A DNA stretch of 64,000 bases from Litoribrevibacter albus (GTDB lineage: Bacteria; Pseudomonadota; Gammaproteobacteria; Pseudomonadales; Litoribrevibacteraceae), in contig NZ_BSNM01000027.1 of the NCBI RefSeq assembly GCF_030159995.1, positions 248,001 through 312,000 on the forward strand, given 5' to 3'. The notes under the pieces were generated by a model, which saw nothing but the letters and a program-made list of their open reading frames with translations, was not told the DNA's origin and did not search any database. The translations under genes and the position numbers were made by a program. Positions within the stretch are counted from its first letter, which is position 1. Each line of letters opens with the position of its first letter. Positions 49,161 to 57,851 of the stretch are shown in pieces.

Positions 49161-49487
49161 TTATGCGAATGCCTCCAACGCCTGATCAAGATAAGGACTT
49201 AGCCGCTGCAAGGTTTGAAGCCTTAAAATCGTAGGCACCACATTCTCCTGCACCCCTTTGACACTGTCCCGCAACACTGATGGCTTGGTACTAATTACCT
49301 CATAATCATAATGATCATCCTGCAAACTGACTTTTTGTAATTCAGTAAGCTCAGCACTCAATAGACGAATGAGTGCAAAAACCTCATCCTTAATTACCAG
49401 TGTATTTGCTTCCCAATAGACATCCTCAAGCACCACCACAAACTCATCAAACAAATTCGTCGCCTGTGCAATCGTGAGTTTTGACAT
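49161..49487 (-). CDS. Hypothetical protein, 108 aa
   Basis: An ORF with a strong ribosome site (GGAGG 7 bp before ATG 49487). The product is soluble, acidic and largely helical by eye ([36 protein letters not shown]), with no Cys, signal peptide or recognised motif. It lies between folX (98 bp) and the tRNA cluster. I do not recognise the family. Confidence 0.6.
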   Translation of the reverse strand: MSKLTIAQATNLFDEFVVVLEDVYWEANTLVIKDEVFALIRLLSAELTELQKVSLQDDHYDYEVISTKPSVLRDSVKGVQENVVPTILRLQTLQRLSPYLDQALEAFA

Positions 49488-49673
49488 TATTACCTCCAAA
49501 CACCTGCGAAAGTTAAGATTCGCAGTTATAGAATCCACTCATTTTAGAGTAGCAGCTAGACGCAGTTCTGCTTGCCAATCCCATGATTATTCTCTAAAAA
49601 CCCACAAACCCGACCAAATCCGTTCAAAGAATAATCAACCCTAAAAATTATTTAATTTTTTCAAAAAAAGTTA

Positions 49674-49702
49674 TTGACAGATTCTCCTGACTAGATATTA
49701 TA
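49674..49702 (+). promoter_or_regulatory. tRNA operon promoter
   Basis: Consensus TTGACA (49674-49679), 16-bp spacer, TATTAT (49696-49701), then a G/C-rich discriminator GGCGACC, the hallmark of stable-RNA promoters under ppGpp/DksA control. Confidence 0.85.
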
Positions 49703-49714
49703 GGCGACCTCAGC

Positions 49715-49805
49715 GGAGGGGTGGCAGAGTGGTCGAATGCACCGGTCTTGAAAACCGGCGCGGGTTAATAGCCCGCCGAGAGTTCGAATCTCTCCTCCTC
49801 CGCCA
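49715..49805 (+). tRNA. tRNA-Ser (anticodon UGA)
   Basis: Complete 91-nt cloverleaf with encoded CCA: acceptor GGAGGGG / CTCCTCC with discriminator G, anticodon loop CTTGAAA (TGA), a long class II variable arm (GCGGGTTAATAGCCCGC), and TTCGAATC T-loop. Confidence 0.97.
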
Positions 49806-49809
49806 TTGT

Positions 49810-49885
49810 TCCTCGATAGCTCAGTTGGTAGAGCAGTAGACTGTTAATCTATTGGTCGCTGGTTCGAGTCCAGCTCGAGGAGCCA
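49810..49885 (+). tRNA. tRNA-Asn (anticodon GUU)
   Basis: 76-nt cloverleaf with encoded CCA: acceptor TCCTCGA / TCGAGGA, D-arm GCTCAGTTGGTAGAGC, anticodon loop CTGTTAA (GTT), GGTTCGAGTCC T-arm. Confidence 0.97.
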
Positions 49886-49910
49886 TCACTTTTTCTTAAA
49901 GTGATGATGT

Positions 49911-49987
49911 GGTGGGCGTAGCTCAGTTGGTAGAGCCCCGGATTGTGATTCCGGTCGTCGTGGGTTCAAATCCCATCGTCCACCCCA
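49911..49987 (+). tRNA. tRNA-His (anticodon GUG)
   Basis: 77 nt with the extra 5' G(-1) at 49911 facing C73 and encoded CCA. Acceptor GTGGGCG / CGTCCAC, anticodon loop TTGTGAT (GTG), T-loop TTCAAAT. Third gene of the cluster. Confidence 0.97.
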
Positions 49988-49994
49988 TTTCTTT

Positions 49995-50032
49995 TCTAAC
50001 TCACTACTACCAACAGCCTTTCCCGAGTTAGA
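49995..50032 (+). terminator. Possible tRNA operon terminator
   Basis: TCTAACTC / GAGTTAGA perfect 8-bp arms with a 22-nt loop, followed by AT-rich TATTCTTAATTTTCT. The long loop makes it weak. The remaining DNA up to fadM shows nothing else. Confidence 0.35.
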
Positions 50033-50160
50033 TATTCTTAATTTTCTGTGTTTATTATCTTGTAGCTACCACTATTGCATTAATAGCTAGCTCTACCGTT
50101 AAATCCCATTCCCGAAAAAATGTATCATTTCTGACAAAGAGTAGCGTGAACTAGCTTTCG

Positions 50161-50565
50161 CTAGCCACACAACTTATCCAACAACACTTTGTATTCGCCT
50201 TCAATGACAACAGCGCGACCTAGCTTGTTATCAAACAACACATATGTTCCGTCAGTGTCTGCGATCATCTCACCGGTTTTTGCTACCGCAATCTCCTGAT
50301 GAATCACGAAGCTTTTATTACCCACTCGCGTCACTTCGGTAGCGATCTCCAATTCTTCATGAATAAGGGCCGCTCGACGATAGTTGATGTTGATGTTCAC
50401 AACTACCATTGCCAATTCTTCGCCGGTGATAGATTCAATGACCGCTTGCTCTTCAAAAAAGCGCCAGCGTGCTTCTTCCAAAAACTCCAAATAACGCGCG
50501 TTATTCACATGCCCATAAACATCTAAATGGTATCCACGTACAGCCAAACTCGTAGTGTGACGCAT
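50161..50565 (-). CDS. fadM: Long-chain acyl-CoA thioesterase FadM
   Basis: A 134-aa hot-dog-fold 4HBT thioesterase. VRGYHLDVYGHVNNARYL and VVVNININYRR match E. coli FadM (YbaW), which hydrolyses acyl-CoAs during beta-oxidation. The Asp of LDVYGHVNN is the catalytic residue of the family. The ribosome site GAAGGGG lies inside the 3' arm of a terminator-like hairpin that touches the start codon (see next entry). Confidence 0.92.
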   Translation of the reverse strand: MRHTTSLAVRGYHLDVYGHVNNARYLEFLEEARWRFFEEQAVIESITGEELAMVVVNININYRRAALIHEELEIATEVTRVGNKSFVIHQEIAVAKTGEMIADTDGTYVLFDNKLGRAVVIEGEYKVLLDKLCG

Positions 50566-50606
50566 AAAAAAGCCCCTTCACTTTCCTTACTAAAAAATGA
50601 AGGGGC
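50566..50606 (-). terminator. Terminator-like hairpin abutting the fadM start codon
   Basis: On the minus strand GCCCCTTCA (50606-50598) pairs with TGAAGGGGC (50580-50572), loop 17 nt, then six T's (50571-50566) run straight into the ATG (50565). It ends transcription from the upstream lipoprotein gene, and because the 3' arm holds the only ribosome site of fadM it could also block translation of any read-through RNA. Confidence 0.75.
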
Positions 50607-50661
50607 ACTATATAGCAAAGCGATTGGAAAAGAGAGTGCCCGGATGCACTCAATGCATGAT

Positions 50662-51333
50662 CTATTCGACCGTTGCCATCCAATCTTCAAAGAGTTCACG
50701 CTCCTGTTCAGAGGCTTCTTTCCACCAGTAACGTAAATTTTGTAGCGGAGAATATAGGCCTGCCGCCTGATGCGCCCGATCCTCCGAACCATGCACCACA
50801 ACTTCAGACTCGCCAGTAACACCGGCTTCCAGGTTACTCATTACACGGCTCATCGGCACACTCGACATAACACCATAACGCGCCGGTTTTGATGCGACCG
50901 TTTCACCTGTCGCTTTCTTAACCATGTCAACTTTAAAGTTCTTGGCATACTGCTTGGCTGCACTCAACGAGTCAAACTTAGGCACAGAGATACTGTACAC
51001 ATCCCCCGCTTTAAGCACTTGACTGATCATGACCACGTCAGATGTTACGGTTTCATGGGTATCTGCATCCAACTCCCACAAAGTATCGTATTCCAACACC
51101 AATTCATTTAAGCCTGGTAACAACTTCAATTCATAGGTTTCTCCGCGCACCAGCGGTAACGCTCGCTTACGGTTATTCACCGCAACAACGTCAATCTCTT
51201 CAGGAAGAATGATAGTCGCCAGCTTGGACTCATCTCGAGGCTCCCCTTTGTAATAATGAATGGGACCACCTGTCGCCAAACACCCTGATAACACTACGCC
51301 GATCATCATTACTAGAAATAAACGAATCATCAT
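50662..51333 (-). CDS. DUF2057 family lipoprotein
   Basis: A 223-aa protein with a lipoprotein signal (LFLVMMIGVVLSGC, lipobox LSGC, Cys 18). The mature part, starting about residue 40 with TIILPEEIDVVAVN and LLPGLNELVLEY, matches the DUF2057 (YccT/CsgI) family, periplasmic proteins reported to affect curli or envelope state. Here it is lipid-anchored and has a C-terminal extension with WWKEASEQERELFEDWM. Divergent from trmJ. Confidence 0.78.
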   Translation of the reverse strand: MMIRLFLVMMIGVVLSGCLATGGPIHYYKGEPRDESKLATIILPEEIDVVAVNNRKRALPLVRGETYELKLLPGLNELVLEYDTLWELDADTHETVTSDVVMISQVLKAGDVYSISVPKFDSLSAAKQYAKNFKVDMVKKATGETVASKPARYGVMSSVPMSRVMSNLEAGVTGESEVVVHGSEDRAHQAAGLYSPLQNLRYWWKEASEQERELFEDWMATVE

Positions 51334-51501
51334 TCACACTCTCATAGTCTGTTGCGCCATTGAATCCGTCAAAGGCAAGAAATTCTGATGAGGCATACTA
51401 TTAAACTTTTGTGACCATCAGATGACAGCCTCTCCTACCTTTTTAACGACTTGTGATACCATGCCGCCACTCAACTTCAGGCAATTTAAAAGGCAGACGA
51501 A

Positions 51502-52236
51502 ATGAGCTTAGAAAACATCCGTATCGTCATGGATCAAACCTACCACCCCGGCAACATTGGTGCAGCCGCACGCGCCATGAAAAACATGGGATTAAGCTCA
51601 CTCTACCTGATCAACCCTCGTTGTTTTCCAGACGATGAAGCCACATCGCGAGCCGCTGGGGCGTTAGATATTCTGGAAAACACAACCGTTGTTAGCAGTC
51701 TGGACGAAGCCATCGAAGATTGCTCGTTAGTTATTGGCACCAGTGCGCGCTCACGAAGCTTCCCTCGTCCGGTTTTAAGCGCAAAAGATTCCGCAGCAAA
51801 ACTCGCTACCGAAGCAAATCAGGGACCGGTTGCCCTATTATTTGGACGCGAACGCATGGGATTGGAAAGTAAGCAGCTGGAACGCTGTCACTTTCATACC
51901 GAAATTCCGGCCAACCCTGACTATCCGATCCTGAATGTCTCTTCAGCCATCCAGATTCTGTGTTATGAAATTTGGCAGTATGAGAACGGCGAATCGCTAA
52001 GAGTCAAAGAGGAATCGGAAGAAAACGTCGTTTATCCTAGTGTAAAGGAAGTTGAATTATTCAATCAGCATTTGGAAGAAACCCTGCGGGATACAGGGTT
52101 TCTGAATGACATTCACCAAGGGGAAGCGATGAATCGACTTATTCGCTTGGCGAATCGAGTTCGTCCGGAACAAAAAGAACTGCGAATGCTGCGCGGCATT
52201 CTGAATTCCATTCAGGAAGTAGCAGGAAAGAAATAG
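51502..52236 (+). CDS. trmJ: tRNA (cytidine/uridine-32-2'-O-)-methyltransferase TrmJ
   Basis: SPOUT-family enzyme methylating position 32 of the anticodon loop. The 244-aa protein shows HPGNIGAAARAMKNMG, LLFGRERMGL and NPDYPILNVSSAIQILCYE, the knotted S-adenosylmethionine site. AAAAGGCAGACGAAATG gives the start. Convergent with the RDD gene, 18 bp between stops. The frequent trmJ-iscR link is absent here. Confidence 0.95.
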   Translation: MSLENIRIVMDQTYHPGNIGAAARAMKNMGLSSLYLINPRCFPDDEATSRAAGALDILENTTVVSSLDEAIEDCSLVIGTSARSRSFPRPVLSAKDSAAKLATEANQGPVALLFGRERMGLESKQLERCHFHTEIPANPDYPILNVSSAIQILCYEIWQYENGESLRVKEESEENVVYPSVKEVELFNQHLEETLRDTGFLNDIHQGEAMNRLIRLANRVRPEQKELRMLRGILNSIQEVAGKK

Positions 52237-52254
52237 AAAGGAATAACAACCTAA

Positions 52255-52743
52255 CTATGCGTCAGATACGGCCTTGTTCAATTCTTGATTCAGGGCCTCA
52301 AAACCGTCTTGCTCAACCACCAGCGTTTTCGCCATCTTATCGTGCCAGCCTTGATTCTTTTTGTCCCAGATTACCCAGAAGAGACCAAGCCCCAATGGCA
52401 GCACAGACACAAAATACCCTAAATAACGGATAATCCACTGGCTTACGGTCGGCTGCCCTCCGGTTCGGGCATCCACGATCTGTAGATCTAATAACGCTTT
52501 CCCCGGTGTCGCGGCGTATTTCATCCAGCAACCAATCACCACCAGCATAGGGAAAATATACAGCATGAATTCATCGAAGGAGCTCTCTTGAGCAAGCGTG
52601 GCATCTACAAAGTATAAACGACCAAAGGCCCATAAAAGCACGGTATCGGTAATCAATCCCAACAATAGGGTATCAATCAGAGTGGCACCAACTCGAGGGC
52701 CGAACCCTACCGTAGTTAATTCTTCCAATGAACGCTCTGACAT
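52255..52743 (-). CDS. RDD family membrane protein
   Basis: A 162-aa protein with three or four hydrophobic segments. RVGATLIDTLLLG contains the conserved Arg and Asp of the RDD family, and CWMKYAATPGKALLDLQIVD the second conserved block. Function of RDD proteins is not settled; some are transport-related. It precedes nothing on its strand except the trmJ convergent end; a DUF4156 lipoprotein gene is 23 bp upstream. Confidence 0.8.
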   Translation of the reverse strand: MSERSLEELTTVGFGPRVGATLIDTLLLGLITDTVLLWAFGRLYFVDATLAQESSFDEFMLYIFPMLVVIGCWMKYAATPGKALLDLQIVDARTGGQPTVSQWIIRYLGYFVSVLPLGLGLFWVIWDKKNQGWHDKMAKTLVVEQDGFEALNQELNKAVSDA

Positions 52744-52766
52744 TATGACCTTCCTTCGATGAGATC

Positions 52767-53147
52767 CTATTCTTTGGCAATATCCAGTGACGGACAGTAG
52801 AAGGCGTTTGCCTTCATCACGACACGGGACACCAGATTTTTACGAGGATTATTGCTGTATTGGCGATGATCCGCCACATAGACATAGTTCGCCTTCGCTC
52901 TGTCAGCCTGATTGATTAAATCCTGCATGGCTTCCCGATTAAGAGCCACCGGATCATCACCAATGGATTCAATCATTGCGATTGCGGTAGCCACCAGATT
53001 ACCTTTCGGTGCACAGGCTTCCGGCGGCTCCTTTTTGTTCACTACGATGCCTTTAAAATCCAACTCTGGGGCCGACATCATGACACACCCTGAAAGAACG
53101 ACCGACACTCCACTCGCGACCAACCACTTCCTTGCTACAGCGTGCAT
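52767..53147 (-). CDS. Small DUF4156-like lipoprotein
   Basis: A 126-aa protein with lipobox VLSGC (Cys 21) after a basic N-terminus. The mature part has ACAPKGNLVATA, NREAMQDLINQADRAKANYVYVADH and a C-terminal Cys, resembling DUF4156 lipoproteins of the YjeI type. Role unknown. Likely co-transcribed with the DUF2788 gene 12 bp upstream and the RDD gene downstream. Confidence 0.65.
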   Translation of the reverse strand: MHAVARKWLVASGVSVVLSGCVMMSAPELDFKGIVVNKKEPPEACAPKGNLVATAIAMIESIGDDPVALNREAMQDLINQADRAKANYVYVADHRQYSNNPRKNLVSRVVMKANAFYCPSLDIAKE

Positions 53148-53159
53148 CTCAGCTCACTC

Positions 53160-53360
53160 CTACATATCCATCATTTCAACGATGATAGTTTTGATTATGA
53201 AACCAAAAATACCCAACCCCAATACGGTAAAAATTATAATAGTTCCGAATTTGCCCGCATTGGAGTTTTTCGCTAAATCCCACATGATAAAGAACATAAA
53301 ACCAATCAGCGTCGAAACACCGATGATCATTGCATAGTTTTCAATTTGTTCTGCACTCAT
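53160..53360 (-). CDS. DUF2788 small membrane protein
   Basis: 66 aa with two hydrophobic helices (MIIGVSTLIGFMFFIMW and FGTIIIFTVLGLGIFGFII) around DLAKNSNAGKFG, the DUF2788 signature. Function unknown. Close upstream of the DUF4156-like gene. Confidence 0.75.
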   Translation of the reverse strand: MSAEQIENYAMIIGVSTLIGFMFFIMWDLAKNSNAGKFGTIIIFTVLGLGIFGFIIKTIIVEMMDM

Positions 53361-53513
53361 GGCTTTTCACCCCAACCTGTACGACCTAAAAAATATCGCG
53401 ACATAATACCAAACCCGCCTTAAAAGGCCATGACATATCCCAATCTCAAGCGCGCTTGCTAGCACGGAACCTCTAATACAAACCAATAGTACAAAACCAA
53501 TTACACAGATAAC

Positions 53514-55592
53514 TCAAGTTGAAGGAATGATCGCTTGGTAGCCCTGATAACGACGCTGAATCTGCCGAACGTATTCCACAGGTTCCCGCCCTCTTACATA
53601 ACCAAAGCGCGACGAACGATAGTATTTACGCTGAGATAACAACACCATCGCCTTCTCTACGCTGCCAAACCACTGATCCGGATTCCATCCCTTCTTGCGA
53701 GCCAACCGCCTTGCATCCTGCACATGGCCGTACCCTGCGTTATAACCGGCCAGAGCAAAGAGCACACGTTCCCCAGGAGGTAACTGTTTAGGAAAACGGT
53801 CCCGAACCCAGTCCAAATAATCGACACCAACGGTAATATTCGCCTCAGGGTTAAAGAGATCCACGACACCATGCTCTTTCCCTGTCTTGGGCAACACCTG
53901 CATCAAACCACGGGCCCCCATGTTGGAACGCGCCTTGGGGTTGAATCGACTTTCCTGATACATTTGAGCCGTAATCATTCGCCAGTCGAAGCCTTTCTTC
54001 TCTGCCACAGGCTGCACAATCGAATCGTAGGGAGACAACTGGCCCGACATTTCAAGAGGATCTCGACCAAAGAATTGCCCCCGCTGCGTATCAAAGTACT
54101 TCTGCCAGGTCACATTAAAAAACAGTCCGCGATAATGCTGTTTAATGTACTTATTGAGTCGCTTCAGCAGCTCTGCATTTTCCTTACGAACGGCCCAGCC
54201 ATGACCAACACCTTCAGTCACAGAGGCATACACCTGAAGATCCGGCATATCCAGTAATTCCCGGGCCGCCAGATGGTTATCCACAACCGTAAAATCCACC
54301 ACACCATCAGCAACCAGCCCCATAATGTCAACTTCATCGGTAATGTGCAGATCACCAGGTGCCATAAGCTGAAAATCAATGCCCTTGGCTTTTAATGCCA
54401 ATAAGCTTTCCCGATAAGAGGAGTTCGCCTCGACCATTACCGTAAAACCGGACAATTCATCGAGTGATGTCAATTCCAGACCCGAACGCCCAACCAACAC
54501 TTCATCCACCACATTATAAGGACGGGTAAATTCAACACCGCGCGCCCTTCGAGACGCCAATCGCGCCTGAGAAGAGGCAATGATGTCACCCTTGCCTTGA
54601 AGCAGCAGATCAATCATGTCCTGACCATCCGCCACCACAACATCGAGATAGAGTCCGTTCCGATCAGCAAACTTCTTAATCAAATCGTATTCATACCCCA
54701 TCAGCTCACCCCGCCACATAAAGTAGGAGTCCGAACTGTTTCGGGTAATCATTCTCAGCGTCTTACGTTCGACTATTTCCGCCCAATCGTCGGTATGGTC
54801 TTGCTGGGTTTCAGACAATTGAAACTGATAAATAAACTGGTTTAATGCCGCCAACAGCATATCTGACTTAGGATGCACCGCCCAGGCAATATCCCGAGGG
54901 CTACCCAATGCCCCAAGCACTTTCACATTCAGGCCTGTAAGTAACCACTCACCCACATTAGAATCGACAACGGTGGCGGTATATCGACCATTAAGCACAT
55001 CCTCCACCAGCGCTTGCGGACTGGCCTCCTTGGCTTTCTCTACCACATTCCAGTCGGGTTTTGCGGCCTTCTCAAGCGTAACCTTGAACGCCGAATCTTG
55101 AGGAATAACGATATTTGCCAACCCCAGATCATTTACCTCATTCATGCCTTCTTCAGGGCGGACTACCAGCCATTCTTCAATGTGCTCAATAGGCACAGAA
55201 AAAGCGACATCCTTCTTTCGACGCTCGGTCACCGTCATATTGGCCACAACCAAGTCGCCCTTCCCTAACAGCAACTGCTTGTTCAGCTCAGTAAATCGGT
55301 CGACATACACCCATTCGATGGTGACCCCTAAGTTATCGGCAAACTGGCTGATCATAGCCCGATATCGATTGGCCGGCGTTCCTTCTCTGGGTAGGTATTG
55401 GTATTGATCCCAATTAGGTGAAAGCACCCGTAAAACACCGGAGGATTTAATCTCAACCAGATCACGGGGAGGATGAAACGTTTTGACGGGCCCGGATGAT
55501 GGCTGGGCGTTATCCGAAGAATTGGATTCCTTTCCGCACGATGACAAGCAAAAGGCGGAGACCACAAGAATGAAATAAAAGAGTTTGCGCAT
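53514..55592 (-). CDS. MltF-type lytic transglycosylase with two solute-binding domains
   Basis: A 692-aa lipoprotein from ATG 55592 (signal FYFILVVSAFCLSSC, lipobox LSSC). Order: a first family-3 solute-binding-like domain (about 45-270; LRVLSPNWDQ, LLLGKGDLVVANMTVTERR), a second (about 275-500; LRMITRNSSDSYFMWRGEL, LLLQGKGDIIASSQARLASRR), then a C-terminal SLT lytic transglycosylase (about 530-670) with catalytic Glu in YQESRFNP, GARGLMQVLP and FALAGYNAG. E. coli MltF (518 aa) has only one binding domain. It should cleave peptidoglycan at the outer membrane, with the binding domains sensing muropeptides or other ligands. Confidence 0.88.
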   Translation of the reverse strand: MRKLFYFILVVSAFCLSSCGKESNSSDNAQPSSGPVKTFHPPRDLVEIKSSGVLRVLSPNWDQYQYLPREGTPANRYRAMISQFADNLGVTIEWVYVDRFTELNKQLLLGKGDLVVANMTVTERRKKDVAFSVPIEHIEEWLVVRPEEGMNEVNDLGLANIVIPQDSAFKVTLEKAAKPDWNVVEKAKEASPQALVEDVLNGRYTATVVDSNVGEWLLTGLNVKVLGALGSPRDIAWAVHPKSDMLLAALNQFIYQFQLSETQQDHTDDWAEIVERKTLRMITRNSSDSYFMWRGELMGYEYDLIKKFADRNGLYLDVVVADGQDMIDLLLQGKGDIIASSQARLASRRARGVEFTRPYNVVDEVLVGRSGLELTSLDELSGFTVMVEANSSYRESLLALKAKGIDFQLMAPGDLHITDEVDIMGLVADGVVDFTVVDNHLAARELLDMPDLQVYASVTEGVGHGWAVRKENAELLKRLNKYIKQHYRGLFFNVTWQKYFDTQRGQFFGRDPLEMSGQLSPYDSIVQPVAEKKGFDWRMITAQMYQESRFNPKARSNMGARGLMQVLPKTGKEHGVVDLFNPEANITVGVDYLDWVRDRFPKQLPPGERVLFALAGYNAGYGHVQDARRLARKKGWNPDQWFGSVEKAMVLLSQRKYYRSSRFGYVRGREPVEYVRQIQRRYQGYQAIIPST

Positions 55593-55668
55593 AGAGCACC
55601 TAAAGTCGTCCACTGATTTTAGATGCTCTGAATATACCGTATATTGAGAGGAATGTTAGAAAAACATC

Positions 55669-56001
55669 TTAGGATTTAGGTGATCCACTCGGTGCTCCTG
55701 GCACGGGGAAATGACTGACACTTCCGCCTTTCGCCTCTGAAACCTTTACCGAGCCTTCTTTTTCGACTTCATCAATGCGTACAATGGATTGCATTGGAAT
55801 ATAACTGCGTTTCACGCCCGCGAACTCACCTTTCAAGCGCTCTTCACTTGGGTCCACCAGCACCTGGCTACGCTCACCAAACAGAAACTCTTCTACTTCA
55901 ATGAAGCCCCAAAGATCACTTTGATAAATCTTGGCCGCAAAGATCTCGAACACCTGATCCTGATTCACAAATATGACTTTATAAACTGGGTTATTTTGCA
56001 T
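55669..56001 (-). CDS. DUF1820 family protein
   Basis: 110 aa from ATG 56001 (MQNNPVYKVIFVNQDQVFEIFAAKIYQSDLWG region); an ATG eight codons upstream is an alternative. The compact beta-rich domain with IEVEEFLFGERSQVLVDPSEERLKGEF is the DUF1820 pattern; the tail is Pro/Gly/Ser-rich and probably disordered. Function unknown. It is divergent from miaB, a conserved neighbour of this family. Confidence 0.75.
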   Translation of the reverse strand: MQNNPVYKVIFVNQDQVFEIFAAKIYQSDLWGFIEVEEFLFGERSQVLVDPSEERLKGEFAGVKRSYIPMQSIVRIDEVEKEGSVKVSEAKGGSVSHFPVPGAPSGSPKS

Positions 56002-56285
56002 GGTTACTTCATTATCCACATTCAAACATCATTAAAATGCGTAACATTGCAGGGAGTCGTTCTGTCAGGCAATCCAATGGACCGGAACATCAGACCAAAC
56101 CACTTGATATCACCCCAATGTCAGCGGACGGCGAGTGTAGCATATTTTCAGACAGGATACTGACCGAATTACTAGGATTTATCGGTATCCTCAAGTACAA
56201 TGTCGCGCCTAAAATTCCTGTGCGTTTTTTAATCACACGAATTGCCAACTACCCCAATTGAGTTTCTTAGCGATAGGTAAATTTC

Positions 56286-57632
56286 ATGGCCACGAAAAAG
56301 CTGTTTATTAAAACCCACGGATGCCAAATGAACGAGTATGACTCGTCGCGGATGGCAGATCTCCTGGGCGAGAGCCACGAAATGGAATTAACGGATAACG
56401 AAGCCGAAGCGGATGTACTGCTGTTAAACACTTGTTCTATCCGTGAAAAAGCGCAAGAAAAAGTATTCCACCAGCTAGGTCGCTGGAAGAAATTCAAATC
56501 GGAAAACCCGGATCTTATCATCGGTGTGGGGGGCTGTGTTGCCAGCCAGGAAGGTCATGCGATTCAGGAACGTGCACCGTTTGTGGATATGGTATTTGGC
56601 CCTCAAACCCTACACCGCTTACCAGAAATGATCGAATCATCCAAAGACGGCGACGTCGGAATTGTCGACATTACCTTCCCTGAAATTGAGAAGTTTGATC
56701 ATTTGCCGGAACCAAAAGTAGAAGGCTGTACCGCGTTCGTTTCCATCATGGAAGGCTGCTCAAAATACTGCACCTTCTGCGTCGTGCCGTACACTCGAGG
56801 TGAAGAAGTAAGCCGCCCGTTTGATGACGTAATCGCTGAAATCGCCAGTTTGGCAGACCAAGGCGTTCGTGAAGTTAACCTGTTGGGTCAAAACGTAAAT
56901 GCCTACCAAGGTGAAATGCACGACGGCCGTATTGCGGATTTGGCAGAGCTGATTACCTTCGTTGCGGCAATCGAGGGTATTGATCGTATTCGTTACACCA
57001 CCTCACACCCAGTGGAATTCAGCGAAAGCTTAATTAACGTTTATGCAGAAGTTCCTGAGTTGGTGAGTCACCTTCACTTACCAGTACAAAGTGGTTCCGA
57101 CCACATTTTGATGCAAATGAAGCGCGGCCACACGGCATTGGAATATAAGTCCAAGATTCGTAAACTGCGTAAAATCCGTCCAGACATCAGTCTGTCGTCA
57201 GATTTCATCATCGGTTTCCCAGGCGAAAGCCAGTTCGATTTTGAACAAACCATGAAGTTAATTGAAGAAATCGGCTTCGATCATTCATTCAGCTTCATCT
57301 ACAGCGCGCGTCCAGGCACGCCAGCGTCGGACCTTCCGGATGAAACCCCTGAAGAAGAAAAGAAAAAGCGTCTTAAAATCCTTCAAGACCGCATTCTTCA
57401 GAACGCGCATCAAATCAGCCGTCGTATGGTTGGCACCACACAAACGATTTTGGTGACGGACCTGTCCAAGAAAGACCCTGGCCAACTTCAGGGCCGTACC
57501 GAAAACAACCGTGTTGTTAACTTCCGAACCGATGACCACAGCCTGATTGGCAAATTCGTCGACGTCACCATCACGGAAGCGCTGCCAAACTCGTTACGCG
57601 GTGATCTGGTTCTGCCGTGTAATCCTCGTTAA
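56286..57632 (+). CDS. miaB: tRNA-2-methylthio-N6-dimethylallyladenosine synthase
   Basis: Radical-SAM methylthiotransferase acting on A37 of tRNAs reading UNN codons. The 448-aa protein has the N-terminal cluster Cys C13, C50 and C84, the radical-SAM triad C158, C162, C165 (GCSKYCTFC), and a C-terminal TRAM domain ([12 protein letters not shown] onward). Start of the miaB-ybeZ-ybeY-corC-lnt series but separated from ybeZ by a strong terminator. Confidence 0.97.
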   Translation: MATKKLFIKTHGCQMNEYDSSRMADLLGESHEMELTDNEAEADVLLLNTCSIREKAQEKVFHQLGRWKKFKSENPDLIIGVGGCVASQEGHAIQERAPFVDMVFGPQTLHRLPEMIESSKDGDVGIVDITFPEIEKFDHLPEPKVEGCTAFVSIMEGCSKYCTFCVVPYTRGEEVSRPFDDVIAEIASLADQGVREVNLLGQNVNAYQGEMHDGRIADLAELITFVAAIEGIDRIRYTTSHPVEFSESLINVYAEVPELVSHLHLPVQSGSDHILMQMKRGHTALEYKSKIRKLRKIRPDISLSSDFIIGFPGESQFDFEQTMKLIEEIGFDHSFSFIYSARPGTPASDLPDETPEEEKKKRLKILQDRILQNAHQISRRMVGTTQTILVTDLSKKDPGQLQGRTENNRVVNFRTDDHSLIGKFVDVTITEALPNSLRGDLVLPCNPR

Positions 57633-57652
57633 TCGCTTCCGGTTAACGACTC

Positions 57653-57683
57653 AAAAGGCCATGTCAACTACATGGCCTTTTTT
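57653..57683 (+). terminator. miaB terminator
   Basis: GGCCATGT / ACATGGCC with a 5-nt loop, preceded by AAAA and followed by six T's. Confidence 0.9.
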
Positions 57684-57851
57684 ATGCCTCCTCTATACTG
57701 ACAGCCCCGATTCGGGACGCCTCCAGGCTTTATTTTTCACTTGAATGAAATTCTCGCTAGTCAATCAAAATGGATAGCTTCTATAATTATCCATAGAACG
57801 TTTTATTTAGAACTCTCGATTTTTGATTGAATTACTCCTAGAGGAGCCACT

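Noticed and set aside
49715-49987. tRNA cluster as an integration site with an attached island
   Set aside because: Neither side contains an integrase, direct repeats of a tRNA 3' end, or genes of foreign character.
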